Notes: generated by a model from the sequence alone, not told the origin. A stretch of 64,000 bases of DNA from Diphasiastrum complanatum (GCA_029204225.1 CM055092.1:62116978-62180977), one strand, 5' to 3'. Positions 32,301-45,147 are shown, counted from the stretch's first letter. Numbers and translations are program-made.

Positions 32301-33139
32301 GTGAGTGTGGAGAGCCCATCCCCGGTGGGATGGGTGGTACGGCCATCCCACCCAAGGGGATGGCTGCCGCATCACCCATCACCCTCAAGTGTGGTGCGTT
32401 TAAGCTCCCCCGTTTTAGGATGGGTATTTAAGATGGGTTGACTGGCAAAATTGTAAGTGCAATGAATATAAATCTGATAGGATCGCGGAATTGGCTATGC
32501 TTTCTCAGAATGCGCTAGTAACTCCAGAGGAAGAAGTCGGTAATATGCACTATGCACTTGCTTGGCTGCTTGTTTATAGTTTATCAGCTCAGGTACCTGC
32601 AGCCTGATACACCTTCCCAATGTGGCAACAAAAAATTCCTTTCTAATTCGAAATCTGAATATATCGTGTTTGACTGTGTAATTTTTGCTATTTTCTTCTT
32701 TCGTTGTATAACTTGTGATCCCGCCTCTCCAGGCAGTACCTTCATTTTGGATCGCTGTCCTGATCGATACTGTTGAAACATGCAGGGTTGCAACTTTTCA
32801 CACTTGGCGCTGCCACGGAATATATCATATCCTCCACCTCCTCCCACTTTCCTTGACCTGAGCACCGAACACTGAGCTTTCCAGAATTGCATCCGTTTGC
32901 GGACAGGAAAGTCTATTCTCAGGTTATTCTCCTCACCATACTTTCAAAGTGGAAATTAGGGAGACTTTTCGCTCATCTGCGTTAAATGCGGAAGTCAAGC
33001 GTACCGGATTATCAACAGCACAGTCGATCCATATCTAGCAACTGCAGATCACAAACATTATTTACTAAACTGCTAATTTGTCAAAGTTCTTAGCATTTTT
33101 TTGGCTCTTGCAGCTGCTTCTGAGTGATTGCAGCATCAA
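32301..33139 (+). promoter_or_regulatory. 5' region of carbonic anhydrase copy 3
   Basis: This is shared in reverse with carbonic anhydrase copy 5 (58154-58870). A GGGATGGGTGGTACGGCCAT palindromic patch lies at about 32320-32360, then GCTATGCTTTCTCAGAATGC..CCAGAGGAAGAAGTCGGTAAT at about 32495-32545, which could be an upstream exon with a donor. A 5' leader, possibly with an intron, is likely. No TATA box was confidently identified. Confidence 0.5.
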
Positions 33140-34931
33140 ATGGCGGCAGCGGACCTGTTTGAGGAATCCCAGCGAAAGATTCTTAAATTATCAAAGTGAT
33201 AACCGTTTTCTTACACCCCTAACTACTCATGCTTCTAGCCGACTATGTTTCACGCCGTCCATCCATTGTGATTGTTGATTTCTTAGATCGCTCCGCTTCT
33301 TGGCTATCTGGACAATTAAGATGCTTATTCTGAGAGTTCTAGTGGCTCTAAGATACTTCCGGCTTTTGAATTATGCGCAGGGAGAAGCCCAGTCTTCGCA
33401 GCCTTCTCGCAACAAGGCTTGAGCAACTTGCTGAAGAATTCAGTGAGCTTGAAGTAGCAGAATCATCTGCACAGGAGGGAAGCTTTGAGTTTTCTCCTGT
33501 AGAAAGGATTAAACAGGGCTTCTTAAAATTTAAGACAGAAAAATTCTTGTAAGCTTTTAATCACATCATTGCTGCTATACATCGTCTACAGTTCGTTTGT
33601 TCTTCACACAGGGACGTGCAATCCATCTGTGATATATATAAGGCTTCAACACTTCACAGAATTAAATCTTAATGCCTTCGTTCCTTCTCTTCCAATTGCA
33701 AATGGAAAACGAATACAAAAAGCTTTTATCTTCACGATTTTTACAAGAAGCAGCCCGAACTGTTCAACCAACTGAAGAAAGGCCAGAGCCCGAAGGTAAT
33801 GTACCCTTGAACCAACGTCGTATTGTCATGTGCACTGGCTTTCCATAAAGTTTATGGTGTTTGCCTGCTCAAATTCTCGTGTTAGCCCCACTACAATTTT
33901 GGGATTTGAGCCAGGAGAGGCATTTGTTGTAAGAAATGTTGCCAACATGATCCCTCCTTGGGATAAGGTACTTTCTCTACAAGCCCCTAATTTCCATACA
34001 TACTATTACGCTCAGTTGCACAGAATCTGTCTAGGTAAGCTAAGCAAATAGGTACTCTAAGCAACTAAACCTCTATCGAAAGATTCGCTCATGAGCTCCC
34101 TTTCTGTCATGCAGTCAAGCTATCCCGGAAGTAGTGCAGCTCTAGAGTATGGTGTGCTGCACCTGAAGGTGAGCTATAGTGACGTTTAAGAAAAGAAATT
34201 CTTTTGCTGTTTAAATGCTTGAGCTGCCCATGATCCGATCCAACAGGCATGCATTTGTTATTTTTCTTCTTTCACCAAATTTTCATTGTTGATTGTTTTG
34301 TGCAGGTGTCAAACATTCTAGTGATTGGGCATAGTTGCTGCGGAGGCATCCATGCTCTTATCTCACATGGCGTCAATGGAAAACCCTGGAGGTACACTTT
34401 CTCGTGAGCTCCAGTAAAGTTTTTTGGCGTGGTGTAGCTATAGAATAGCTACTTCAGCTCTTCCTAAAGTACAAATAACAACTAACAGCCCTGATGCAAG
34501 ATCATCTATGCAAATTTGTACCCAGTGACTTCATTAAAAGCTGGATACGAATCGGTGAACCTGCCCGTGCTCGCACTTTAGCAACCATAGCTGATGCAGA
34601 TATTGGAAAACAGTGTACACACTGTGAAAAGGTGAACCTAAATTCTGCTCATCAAAATCTTTGAAGCCCACATGGATTCCTAGTACTGTGTTCACAATTA
34701 TGTCTGTTGTAAGATTGATGAAGACAAAAATGATGAGGAAGAATTGGTTGTACTATGCAGGAATCTGTGAATCTGTCATTGACAAATCTACTGACATTTC
34801 CGTGGGTGAGAGATGCGGTGAGAGATGGGAAAGTTTCATTGCATGGAGCACACTATGACTTTCTTGAGGGATCCTTGGAGCAGTGGACAGTGACAGTGGA
34901 CTTGACAGTCTGCAGCATCACTACATCATAA
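33140..34931 (+). pseudogene. Beta-carbonic anhydrase copy 3, all eight exons, active site altered
   Basis: Exons are 33140-33195, 33381-33548, 33747-33795, 33851-33967, 34115-34168, 34306-34391, 34526-34631 and 34761-34931. Joined, they give 807 nt (268 codons) without a stop, and all phases agree. Family hallmarks are GHS.CGG (two zinc ligands), QCTHCEK and GAHYDFLEGS near the C-terminus. Three faults are visible. The site CxDxR reads CSNSR, so the aspartate is Asn. HSRCGG reads HSCCGG. The exon-3 acceptor is AA where copy 4 has AG. Intron 3 is also shortened by deletion. It is most likely an inactive recent pseudogene; a divergent expressed gene cannot be excluded without transcripts. Confidence 0.85.
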
Positions 34932-35006
34932 ATCATGTTGAATTTTCTTGGATGCACTTTCACACACAGCAGAGGTAGAGAAAGGAGTCTCAAAAAATAT
35001 GGATAA

Positions 35007-35042
<36 letters not shown>

Positions 35043-35690
35043 AGTGTATTATTTGTGAGTGCAATGAACAGTCAAACTGAATTCATTGGGTATTTTACCC
35101 ATTCAAAACCAATTGGAATTTTTTTAGTTCATTTGTACATGGCTTGAAGATTAATAGCTCATTCATGTGAATAAATTACACCATGGTGTTCAAACAACAA
35201 TGACTTGAGTCTAATTGATGACATTATTGTTTATGATTTGCTTTAATGCTTAGCATAATGTGTGCATGCGTCTACTAGGGAGATGATCGTTTTTTTTGTT
35301 GGCCACTTAAATGCAATAATGCCATTATATACAAAATTTATACTCTCCATCAAGTTACAAACGCATAGATATGCATGTTCAATATATCATATAGATGTAT
35401 TACTTATAGCAGAATATAGTGTGTTTCTACAAATTGTCCAACTTTAGGAGTAAATTTGTAGACACCTTTATTTTCTGAGTAAATCTGCAAACTCTCATAA
35501 TTTGTGAGTAATTTTGTAGGTTAAATGTAGATTGTTACAAGAGCTACAGTATTTCTTCAAAATAGAAATGATATTGCTGGATCATATACATGGAGCTATA
35601 TAAAATTCAATACTCTCAAGAATTAACATATTCAATATTGCAAATGTTTTACATTTTATTAGAAAAAACTTTATAAAATATGTAGTAGCT
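34932..35690 (+). other. 3' flank shared with carbonic anhydrase copy 2
   Basis: It is the reverse complement of about 10127-10947, including a CT/AG microsatellite ((AG)n at 35009-35040). Similarity ends near 35690. No further coding capacity was seen. Confidence 0.75.
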
Positions 35691-37169
35691 AGCTAAGAAG
35701 CATCATAGCTCCGGAATGCGAACGAAACGATGGTTCTGGAACGAATGACATTTTTTGAAAAAAATTTGGCGGAACGAAAAAAAAAACGTTTCTTTTTTTT
35801 TTCATGTTGTTTTTTTCTTTGGGGGGAAGGGAGGGGGGGGGGGGGGGGGGGGGGATAAAGATAATAAAGTACTACATAAAGCTGTTTTGGACAGGACAAT
35901 TTAAGGTCCTCAAGCATATACTTTGATCGTCAAGCAAATACTTTGAGTGAAAGATAAAGGGCTGTAACTAGTAACTAAGATATAGGCTGGACAAAACTAG
36001 GCTGAAAGATAAAGGGCTTTTACTAGTTATTAAGATCTAGGCTGGACAGAACTTGACTTTTTTAACACCCATATTGTCATCAATTTGTTCATTTTTAGTT
36101 TCCCTAAGTCACATACATCCTTCCTTTGAACTGTTAAAGACTAGTATCCATAGGTGATTGATGCCCTGAAATCAATAATGATAGTGCTTGTTTTTCTTGA
36201 AAAAAGTAGAAAAAGTATGGCATCAACCCTCCACCTCACCATGACGAAAATTGGCAAACAAATTATGGACGACAAAGTGGATGACATTGTATTCGTAGTT
36301 GTACTTGTGTTGACGTCAACAAATCAGGGCAGTATCCATGGTCTCTTTTGAGTCTTCATGCTAGTATTACAAGAGGAACTAAAATTACACCGTTTTCAAC
36401 AAGAATTGAAAAAGAATTTCATACAAGAATACCGAATGTTCAATTATGGCAATTAGCCTTCTAGGACTGAATAGAAAACGACAAATATCAAGGTAGAGAG
36501 AATGGTGTAACTGGTCCAAACCTATTTCCGGATATCAGGAAAGCCGACAATATAGTATAGTAAAAAAATTGGCGAGAATTGCAGAGCGAGGCTAGACATG
36601 TAATGATGCACGTAGGCATGCTTCGCATATTTAGACGTAATTCAATCTTGCAATTGTACTGCTAATTTCGAGAGTTGCACTAGACTCAAATTTAGTTATA
36701 ATATACATGTCTTTTGTTCGTCTGAATGTATTTATCTAGTTTGTTTTATGTATTGATAATCATTTCTAATTTTGTGTTCCATCCATTGTCTACTGCCAAG
36801 GTGCACCGATGCAAATGTCGAGTTCACGTTCCTCATCCTCAGATGATGAGGCAGGACCATCACATATAGGATAAGAGGCCTGGTTACACCAGAGAATACC
36901 ATGCCCATGTGCACGATGTAAGTATGCACTGCGACGAGAGCGACATACCACTATATCACATGTTCGCATGCATGGTCAAATTGAGAGGGAGTCATTATTT
37001 GTGCGGACGGAGGTCGGTTATTCGGTGAGTTATACTTTGAAAACCTCTTTGTATTGCTAAAATTAAATACATGATTGCACTCTCCTTTTCCATGTATGTT
37101 GTTTGGCACCCTTTCTGATTGGGGAAATATTTTGTTATTCTTGATTGTTGTTGCACTTGTATTGTGTAG
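35691..37169. other. Non-coding stretch with a homopolymer tract
   Basis: Runs of A and T (35760-35820) lead into a 22-base G run at 35833-35854. Two short imperfect copies of GAAAGATAAAGGGCT..TACTAGT..TAAGAT..AGGCTGGACA lie at about 35948-35995 and 36002-36052. No supported gene was seen. The left part of the CACTA element may begin here, but no matching terminal repeat was found. Confidence 0.5.
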
Positions 37170-38571
37170 GATGATGACTCACACTCACATGACTATCGAA
37201 GAATTCAACCAGATATTGCCATGCAATCCGCAAGATTCAGACGTGGAAGCGCACAAGAGCCACCACTTTCCTAGCATACACCACCCTTGGACTTGCACGA
37301 AAAGATGTCCCGAGAAGACACAACACACAAGGATGTGCCATTCACATCGCATGATCACGAGGGAGACATGGATGACATGATGGATGCATTCTTCACAAAC
37401 CCACCCGAGGCCACATTGACAAGGGAAGAAGAGATGATGCGTGGCTTGGCATCCAATTCTTTGTACGAGGGTGCACAAATGTCAAAGTTGCGAGCTTGCT
37501 TGCTACTTTTGAACTTGCAAACTAAGTACGGGTGGTCAGATGTGAGCATGACAAAGTTGTTTGGGTAAGCGCCGCTGGCTTCATGATGTGTGTTATAGAA
37601 AAATTGCTCTAATCTCGTTTTATTTGTAATTCATGCGTTGTGAGAAACTATATATAACTAATTACTTAAATTTATATTTTGTCGTAGTTTGCTCAGGAAA
37701 ATGTTGCCCCCAAATAACACCATGGCGGCGTCTCGACAAGAAGCCAAGAAAATGCTATCCGTCGTTGGCATGGATTACAAGAGCATCCGTGCATGTCCCA
37801 ACGATTGCATCTTATATTGAGATGAGTTTGAGGAGGCAAGCATATGTCCACGCTGTGGAGAACACCACTACATCCAAGATTTACAAGGAGTGACCATACC
37901 CGCCAAGGTGGTAAGACATTTTTCCATCATACCCAGGATACCCCACATGTTTAAGTGTAATTCCATCGCAGAGCTAATGACATGGCATTCAAGCAATCGT
38001 TCATCCGACGATACTATGAAAATCCCTGTCGATTCTCTAGTATGGAAGCACGTGGATGCTACCTGGCATGAGTTTAGGGATGAGCCTCGCCATTTGCACT
38101 TGGGGTTGGCCATGGATGGTGTGAATCCATTCGGTTTGCGCTCCACATCATGGTCCACTTGGCCGGTTATCCTTGTAAACTGCAACATTCCCCCTTGGCT
38201 AAGTATAAAGAAGGGGCACCTAATGCTCGCCCTTCTTATCCCCGAAAAATACAAGGAAAAAAATATCGACGTGTATATGGCACCCTTGATAGATGAGCTA
38301 AAGATTCTATGGCAAGGAGTTCAAGTGAGCGATATATCATGACCACTGAGACAAAGAGATTTTGTGGTAAAGGGGATCTTGATGTGGACGATGCACGACT
38401 TTCCTGGCTATGGGGAATGTTCACGTGAGATATCCTTGTTATTGGTTTGATTCATGGTATTATATTAAATTTTATCTGCATTCACAAATTTTCTTTCAAT
38501 TCAAATATTGGACCCACAATTAAGTTGGTTGTTCTGTAACAATGTAGGGCTCCAAGCTAGTGATTACAATG

Positions 38572-38665
38572 CGTGCCCCGTTTGTGGCGAGTATTTGCAA
38601 GCACGTCACTCACAACATCGTGCCCCGTTTGTGGCGAGTATTTGCAAGCACGTCACTCACAACAT
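38572..38665 (+). repeat. 47-bp exact tandem duplication in a transposase exon
   Basis: Two identical units at 38572-38618 and 38619-38665 cover CGTGCCCCGTTTGTGGCGAG onward. Their identity indicates a recent replication slip. 47 is not a multiple of three, so the frame changes. Confidence 0.95.
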
Positions 38666-40376
38666 CTGCGAAGATGATTTATGAGGGCCACACTCGATAC
38701 CTTCCACCCGATCACCCTATGTGTGATGGGCTTGATGGCCAACGTCCTCAATCCATGAAGGTACAATAAATATTTGGGCCAATTGATGGTACATGTCATT
38801 TATTTATTTATAATTACTCTCTTTATGTTTCTTCTAACGATATATAATCTGCATTAAATGTGTGTGCTTGTTTGTTAATATTGTAGAAAAGTGATTGGCT
38901 TTGGATTTGGAGATCCAATCAAGATCTAGGACGACTCCCTCCCGGCATGAAGAGGTTATCAATATGTCATGAACTCCCATATTGGGGAGAATTGTTGATA
39001 AACCATCTTTTGGACCCGATGCACATATTCAAGAATGTCGGCAGCACAATTTGGGAGCACTTGACCAGGTCAAAATATAAAAAAGACGCACGAGACGACC
39101 TAAAAGAAGTGGGAAAAATGGCCGATTTATGGCCACAACTGGTGGTGACTTCGATTGTCCTACCAAAGGCCCCATGGATCTTATTGAGGAGAGAAGAGAC
39201 GATTGTAAAGAGGGCAATAGCCTTTTTTCGAACTGACAGGACACATGCGATGCCCTCACAAGGGACAACAAGCTAAGTGGACTAAATTCTTGTGACTGGC
39301 ATAAATTTTTACAGGTTGGCGTGGCATGTTTTTTGACTTTTTTTTCACATCAACATTGTTGATTACATTTTATAGCATGTCTTGTGATTTCATGATGATC
39401 TCATTGCGCATATATGTATCTCAATGATCATGATCAAATTGTTTTTTGTGCATGCAGTGTGCGCTTCCCTATTTGGTGTTGAGAGGGTTCTTGACAGAGG
39501 AGTTAAGGAGTGCAATCTACAAAATCAGTGGTTTGGTGAGGTACGGTGAATGCGCTTGCGATTCACATCATTTTTTCTAGGGGTGATTCAAGATGATGAT
39601 CTTACTAACACATATGTCATTGTTGTTTCTCTTTCTTATGAAGATCCATTTCATCCAAAGAGATACCGATGGCATCCATTGAAGCGGCAAGACAAAGCTC
39701 CATCGAGGCAACGTGTTTAATCAAGAAGCACTTTTCCACATCCATTCTGACCATTCAAATACATCTCATTGTGAATTTGGTAGATGAGGTGTCCATTGCA
39801 GGTACATCATCTACTTGCATGAATTGCCTATTCTTAGTCCATCCTAGAATATTGCTATTGTGGTAATTCCCATGTTCCCTCACTAACATTGATTCTTTTT
39901 CTTTAATTCAGGCACTGTCCATAGCCGTTGGATGTTTTTCTTGGAACAATTCATGAAAACATTGAAGGGCTTCGTGAGACAAAGAGCAAGGCCTGAGGGT
40001 AGCATGGTGAAAGGATGGCTAGTGCAAGAGTCCATGGTTTACATCACGAAGTTCCTTGCTCAAAGCGATCCTTCTATCCTCGTCTTTGGTATAAGAAGAA
40101 CGATGAGTGTGTTGTTGGGGAGGTTCCTCAAGGAAAAGGAGTGATCATGAGAGTGAGTGAGTCCTTTAGGGAGAAGGTAAACAAGTTTTGCATTCTTAAT
40201 AGCGAGGAAATGCAAAAGTGGGTTTCGCTATACAAAGATGCCAAGGCTCGGAGACAAAGTGGTTATTTTTCCATTGACTCCACCAAGCTTTGGACAGATC
40301 AAAGCGACACATTTGTTTTTCTGCAACAATGTGAGCAGGTATATTTCTTTGATGTCTTCAAGATGTCAAAGAAATA

Positions 40377-40469
40377 CAATTGCTTGCGTATTACTATACA
40401 CAATATACATTTTTTGCATCAGTGTATTGCAAAAATTGTATATTGTGTATAGTAATATGCAAGCAACTG
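40377..40469 (+). repeat. Near-perfect hairpin, about 40-bp stem
   Basis: The left arm 40380-40418 and right arm 40427-40466 pair almost completely (TTGCTTGC.TATTACTATAC / GTATAGTAATATGCAAGCAA) around an 8-base loop. It lies just after the donor side of a transposase exon, in what should be an intron. It could be a short inverted-repeat transposon or a small-RNA precursor. Confidence 0.85.
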
Positions 40470-41619
40470 TAGCATAGCTATGGATACTAACTACAAGTCA
40501 ATTTTTATGGTAACATCGATCAATTGCAATTGGTCTTTCACCCCGATCGTTCAGATCCCAGATGGTGGTACGTGATTCAAGTCACTCCTCGAAGTAAAAG
40601 AATTTTTGAAGATAGAGATGTTGTGGAGGACATGGCACTGCCAGCTGATGCACCTCATGAACAAGATCATGATGACGGATTGAATGACACAATTTCGGAG
40701 GATGATCATGTGCAAGCTCCACAAGCTAATGATGACGTTGAGCATGATGCATCATCGTTGGATGGTTCGACGACACACGACACACTTTCATGATCTTACT
40801 CGTCATCACCATCGCCATTAGCTTTTGAAGATCAGCATATTAATGATAAAGCTATAGGAGATATTTGGGTAGAATTAGAGATAGACTCATTTGGTTTGGC
40901 AAATTTGTCGCATGATGATGCGGCAAATGATAATGATGAACCACCAAATGAATGAGTGAGACAGTATGATGTATTTCAATTCATTGTAATATTAATTATA
41001 TTGCTCACAGATGCAATTACACTTTATTGATTGACTGATTGACATTGAACAAGAAGTCGATGGATGTGAATACACAATTTGTGATCATTATTTTTTTGTG
41101 ATACATAAATTTTTTTATTCACATGTGCATATGGCAACCAAAGTTGATAGAAAATGGAATTCGATGTGTTGATAGGTAACAGATTCCAAAAGTGAGATCC
41201 ATTTACATTCTGTTTTATACCGAGGGGTCTTTTTTCATCAGTCTCGGTATTCCCCTCGGTTAGCAGAGTGTCTTGGAATGCCTCTGACCACCTGGACTCT
41301 CTTTATAACCCTCTCTATAAATGTCTCAAAAATAGGTGAAAATTTGGTAGAACTATACCAACGTCAACCTCGGTATACCCCTCAAATTAGCTTCAGTATT
41401 TCGATGTATTTTTCGAGGCCCTCTAGTGAATTTATAACCCTCTCTATATCCCTCTGTATAGATATTTCAAAACCAAGTTCAAACTTGGTAGGCTTATTCT
41501 GACGACAAATATTGGACGCGAGGCTCAAGCATTCCGCTCCACGCGCGACTCATTTTAAAAACTATCTTTTAAGGAAACGCTCAAAAAAAGCCTTGGAAAT
41601 CGCCCGTCCTCTTGTAGTG

Positions 41620-42557
41620 CTAACTATGATAATAGTACCACAATCGTGACGAAGATTCATGATCACTACTCTTGAAAGTATCACATGCACAAGTTCAACT
41701 TTGAATCAAAATGGCTTGAGTAGCTAAATCAATCCACAAGAAGTTTAATTATGCTAGTTATATATCATGCTTGATACAATGAGCAAAGTATGACATAGAG
41801 ATAGCAAAGACAAGACTCTTAATTTAATGCCCCCATTAGCAACTCTTGACGTCATATTTGTTGCATCTATTTGCATCATTTTATTAAAATTAATGACAAA
41901 TGTTGGAGTAGTGTTCTATAGGTTTTGTTGGATTCTCTCTATTCTCTTTCAATCATGAAATAACACAATACAACATGCACAAAATTGTCAAAGCAATGGG
42001 CTTGCAAGATTGCTTGTATGTCATTGTCTAGGCATTGATGCACGGTCGAAATCATTTGAATGATACAATAAAGAAAAATTAATTCCTCGAACCCAAAGTC
42101 CATGCTTGACAAAACAAAGTAAACAAATGAATTGATGAGTTCTATAAGTTGATTGTAACTCAAAATCTGCATCAATATTGGTTTGGAGGTAAGTACAAGA
42201 GCCACCAAGGAACCAAAAATACATAATTATTTACAAGAGGCGAGCATTATCATACAAATCAACTTACAACTTTGATACAATCAAGACTTAGAATTCAAAC
42301 ATCAAAGTTGTTTGGAGAATTTATTGCAAACTATAAAACTTGACTACAATTACACATAGAATGATAAATAACATAAGCTAGAAAAGATACCAGTGCACTT
42401 CACTATTACGACCTACACAACATTTTCTTACATTTTCATTGTGCTTGATTGTAAACTGTTGAAAAATGAAAAATCATCTATCTTGTCTTTAGGCTTGCTA
42501 CAAACTTTTTTCTATGCAAGTATGTTGTTTCATAATGTAAATGCCAAATTTGGCCTA
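41620..42557. other. Non-coding stretch between the CACTA end and element C
   Basis: No convincing gene was seen. By position, its right part may include the outer portion of the LTR of element F, into which element C inserted. No repeat of it was found elsewhere in the window to prove this. Confidence 0.4.
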
Positions 42558-42562
42558 GAAGG

Positions 42563-43423
42563 TGATAAAATTTCAGTTTAAAAGACAATAATGATTGTAC
42601 TTAACAATCATCGAGAGTTATTGGTTGCTTAATCAATGGATCCATCAAGTTCTACACTTCAAATCTTGATCTAGATTCACTACACTTAGTTTAAGCAAGA
42701 GCAATGGATCAAAACTTCATAAACTAGTGAGAGCGGCCTCACACGTGTGGAGTACTGTCCACTATACGGCCTGCACCTGAAACAACAAGTACTTTGGTTC
42801 TTGATAGCAATCATTCATTAAAATCACAATTCTATTGACTAGAAATCTGACAAAAGTGTAGAATGCAAAAGTCTCATCAATCTCATTAGCAAAATGATGA
42901 TCCTTTTATGGATCAAGTACATCCACGAGTCTGGTACAGTCCAGTAGGTCTTCACACGTGTGAAGAGTGCACATCACTCAGATCTATCCACTTGATCCAT
43001 ACTTGATCCTTATCCAAAGTTGACCTTCTAGAATATGGCTAAAATCCACAGAGCTAGTCTTCTAGAATATAGGAATATTCCCTACAAAATAGGATCTAAG
43101 CAAAATGGTCAACTCTTATCTTCTAGAACTCTATACACACGTGTGAACATCCACTTTCCATGTGGGAGCATTTACTCATGCACATGCAAGGAAAAACTAA
43201 TTTCTAAGTGACTAGTCAACTTGACTAAGAAACTAGTCATATCATGTTCACACTTAACTTGATTGATACAAAATCAAAATAGATATTTACAAGTATGAAA
43301 AGTACTTTCTTTCACATGTGGGAACAAGCTCCACATGTGTGAAATCAGATCATGAACATTGTACTCATGATTGATCTTTATTTACAATTAAAAATGACAA
43401 GTGAGAAGTGACAATTTTTAACA
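42563..43423 (-). repeat. 3' LTR of element C, 861 bp
   Basis: On the minus strand it starts TGTTAAAAATTGTCAC after GTGAGGAG, and ends AAATTTTATCA. It includes TTCACACGTGTGAA at 42951-42964. It is about the same as the 5' LTR, apart from substitutions and a short segment the 5' LTR has lost. Confidence 0.92.
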
Positions 43424-43531
43424 CTCCTCACTCCTAACTTGGCAAATCTAATGTACATCTATCTACAATTCCAAAAGCATATCTTAACTTGAAAAATGGA
43501 TCTTTGGACAATGGCTTGGTTAAGATATCAG

Positions 43532-44398
43532 CTATGCATTTGGATGATGGTACATGATGTAGTTGCACCTCTTGGATTGTACCTTCTCCCTGATAGGTGA
43601 GATCCCATCAATAGCACTACTAGGAAGTATATTACACAAGTAATTAGTACATGTTATAGCTTCTCCCCAAAATGAGATGGGAAGTGATGCATCAAGTCTT
43701 AAGGACTTTGCACATTCACATAGACTCCTATTTTTCCTCTCGGCCACCCCATTTTGTTGGGGGTTGTAAGAACAAGTGTATTGCAATTTAATGCCATTGA
43801 TCTCACAAAAGTCTTTCATTTTATTGGAGGTGTACTCTCCTCCATTATCACATCTTAGTGCTTTGATGGAAGTACTAAGTTGCTTCTCAACTAGAGACTT
43901 GAACTTAATGAAAGCTTCATATACAAGACTTTTCTCTGATAGTAACTCAATTCATGTGAATCTAGTACAATCATCTATAAAAGCTACATACATCAAGGCA
44001 CCTCCATCACTTGCATGTGAAAAACTATGTACATCAGCATGTATGAGATCCAAGGGAGAGGGAGATCTTGATGAAGATCTCTTGTAAGAAGAATTGTGTG
44101 ACTTTGCAAGGCCACATGCCTCACACATCTTTCCACACTTTTTGAAAGGTCTTGGTAGGCCGAGAGCTAGTTCCTTGCTTGTCATTGACTCCATGGATTG
44201 AAGATTAGGATGGCATAATCTCTTATGCCAAAGCTCCCCTTGAGATAGCTCCTCCCTAGCCAAGTTCACACTCTCATTTGAAACATTAGCATCCAACTTG
44301 AAAAGTCTACCTTGCTTAATGCCACTCCATTTGCTTGTTGATTCTTCTTCAAGTAACATTCTGAGGCAAAGTGTCCTTTCTTCCCACAAAAGAAACAC
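43532..44398 (-). pseudogene. Pre-integrase and integrase pieces, element C
   Basis: From 44398 to 43952 the frame reads GRLFKLDANVSNESVN, ELWHKRLCHPNLQSMESM, CGKMCEACGLAKSHN, HADVHSFSHA and FIDDCTRFT. It resumes at about 43860 with LRCDNGGEY, then an ORF at 43819-43532 with NGVAERKNRSLCECAKSLRLD and SFWGEAITCTNYLCN. At SAIDGISP it jumps to IREKVQSK of the RNase H end. That deletion is not the one found in B, which joins at SPYQALFGKKANVK. Confidence 0.85.
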
Positions 44399-45147
44399 TT
44401 GAGCTTTGCCTTGTTCGTCACCTTGCCTTTGGAAGTAGAACCTCCATTCTTCATCTCGGCCTCCTTGCCTTGATTTTTCTTGAATGGATATTGTTTCTTC
44501 TTGCCTTTGGATGTAAAGTTTGCTTTCTCCTCTCCTCCATTAAGTGACATGCCTTCCATTCTTGTCTTGAGGTGTAGGAGTCTACTCTCCTCGGCCACAA
44601 GAACATTATGCAACTTTTCAATGGATGGAAGAGTGTCTTGAATAGAAAATGATTGGACCAAGTTGGTGAACTCATCACCTAGGTCATTCAATATGATTTG
44701 TACTAGCTCTTGATCTTGGATCTTTTCTCCTATAGCACTCAATTCCTTGTTAAGAGATTTGATCCTAAGGACATACTCTTGTCCACTCTCTCCACTTCTT
44801 TTCATGATTTGAAAGACTTGATTGCTTAGCATGAGGATTCTTGAAGTGTTATTGGATTCATAAATACCCTTTAATGAATTCCAAGCCTCTTTGGATGAAG
44901 CACAAGAAGACACGTCCTTCAAGAGGTCATTGCATACATTCAACTTTATGCAATGTAGAGGTCATCTTGCTCCCTTCTTGTATTTGGTTTGTTCTTGGGC
45001 AGCTTGAGGCTCTTCCTCAACTCCTAGAACTATGTCAAAGAGGTCATGGATCACTAGGAGTGATTCCATCCTCACTTTCCAAATGGAATAATTTGTGGAA
45101 GTGAGTCTCTCACTTGATTCCAACAAATAACCACCCATGGATGACAT
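44266..45147 (-). pseudogene. gag with zinc knuckle, element C
   Basis: The start at 45147 reads MSSMGGYLLESSERLTSTNYSIWK and is open to 44962. After a break, 44943-44266 (225 codons) carries LVQIILNDLGDEFTNLVQSF, EESRLLHLKTRMEGMS and the knuckle CFFCGKKGHFASECY. Seven residues after the knuckle the protein leaves Gag sequence because the protease is deleted. Gag fold residues are well preserved. Confidence 0.85.

Larger units (their letters stand above)
37170..40793 (+). pseudogene. TNP2-like CACTA transposase, multi-exon, degraded
   Basis: The transposase binds and mobilises its own element in the nucleus. Probable exons are about 37170-37564 (to MSKLRACLLLLNLQTKYGWSD), 37688-38427, 38548-38760, 38887-39296, 39459-39540, 39650-39804, 39912-40338 and 40520-40793. 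Family signatures include RACPNDCILY, LGLAMDGVNPFGLRSTSWS, IDVYMAPLIDELK.LW, ACPVCGEY, YLPPDHPMCDG, LLDPMHIFKNV and SRWMFFLEQFMKTLKGFVR. TGA stops lie at about 37818 (where Trp is expected) and 38340. A 47-bp tandem duplication at 38572-38665 disrupts the frame, and at least two more frameshifts follow. It cannot be active. Confidence 0.88.
37170..41619 (+). mobile_element. CACTA (En/Spm) DNA transposon, left end not found
   Basis: A TNP2-type transposase occupies most of it. The right end is CCTCTTGTAGTG at 41608-41619, the complement of a CACTACAAGAGG terminal inverted repeat typical of plant CACTA elements. Subterminal repeats (CCTCGGTAT.CCCCTC) lie at about 41220-41400. The matching left terminus was not found between 35.7 and 37.2 kb, so the element may be 5' truncated. 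The three bases after the end are CTA. Confidence 0.8.

Noticed and set aside
38560-38769. Stand-alone zinc-finger protein from the CPVCGEY sequence
   Set aside because: It is an internal motif of the TNP2 transposase, duplicated by a 47-bp slip.
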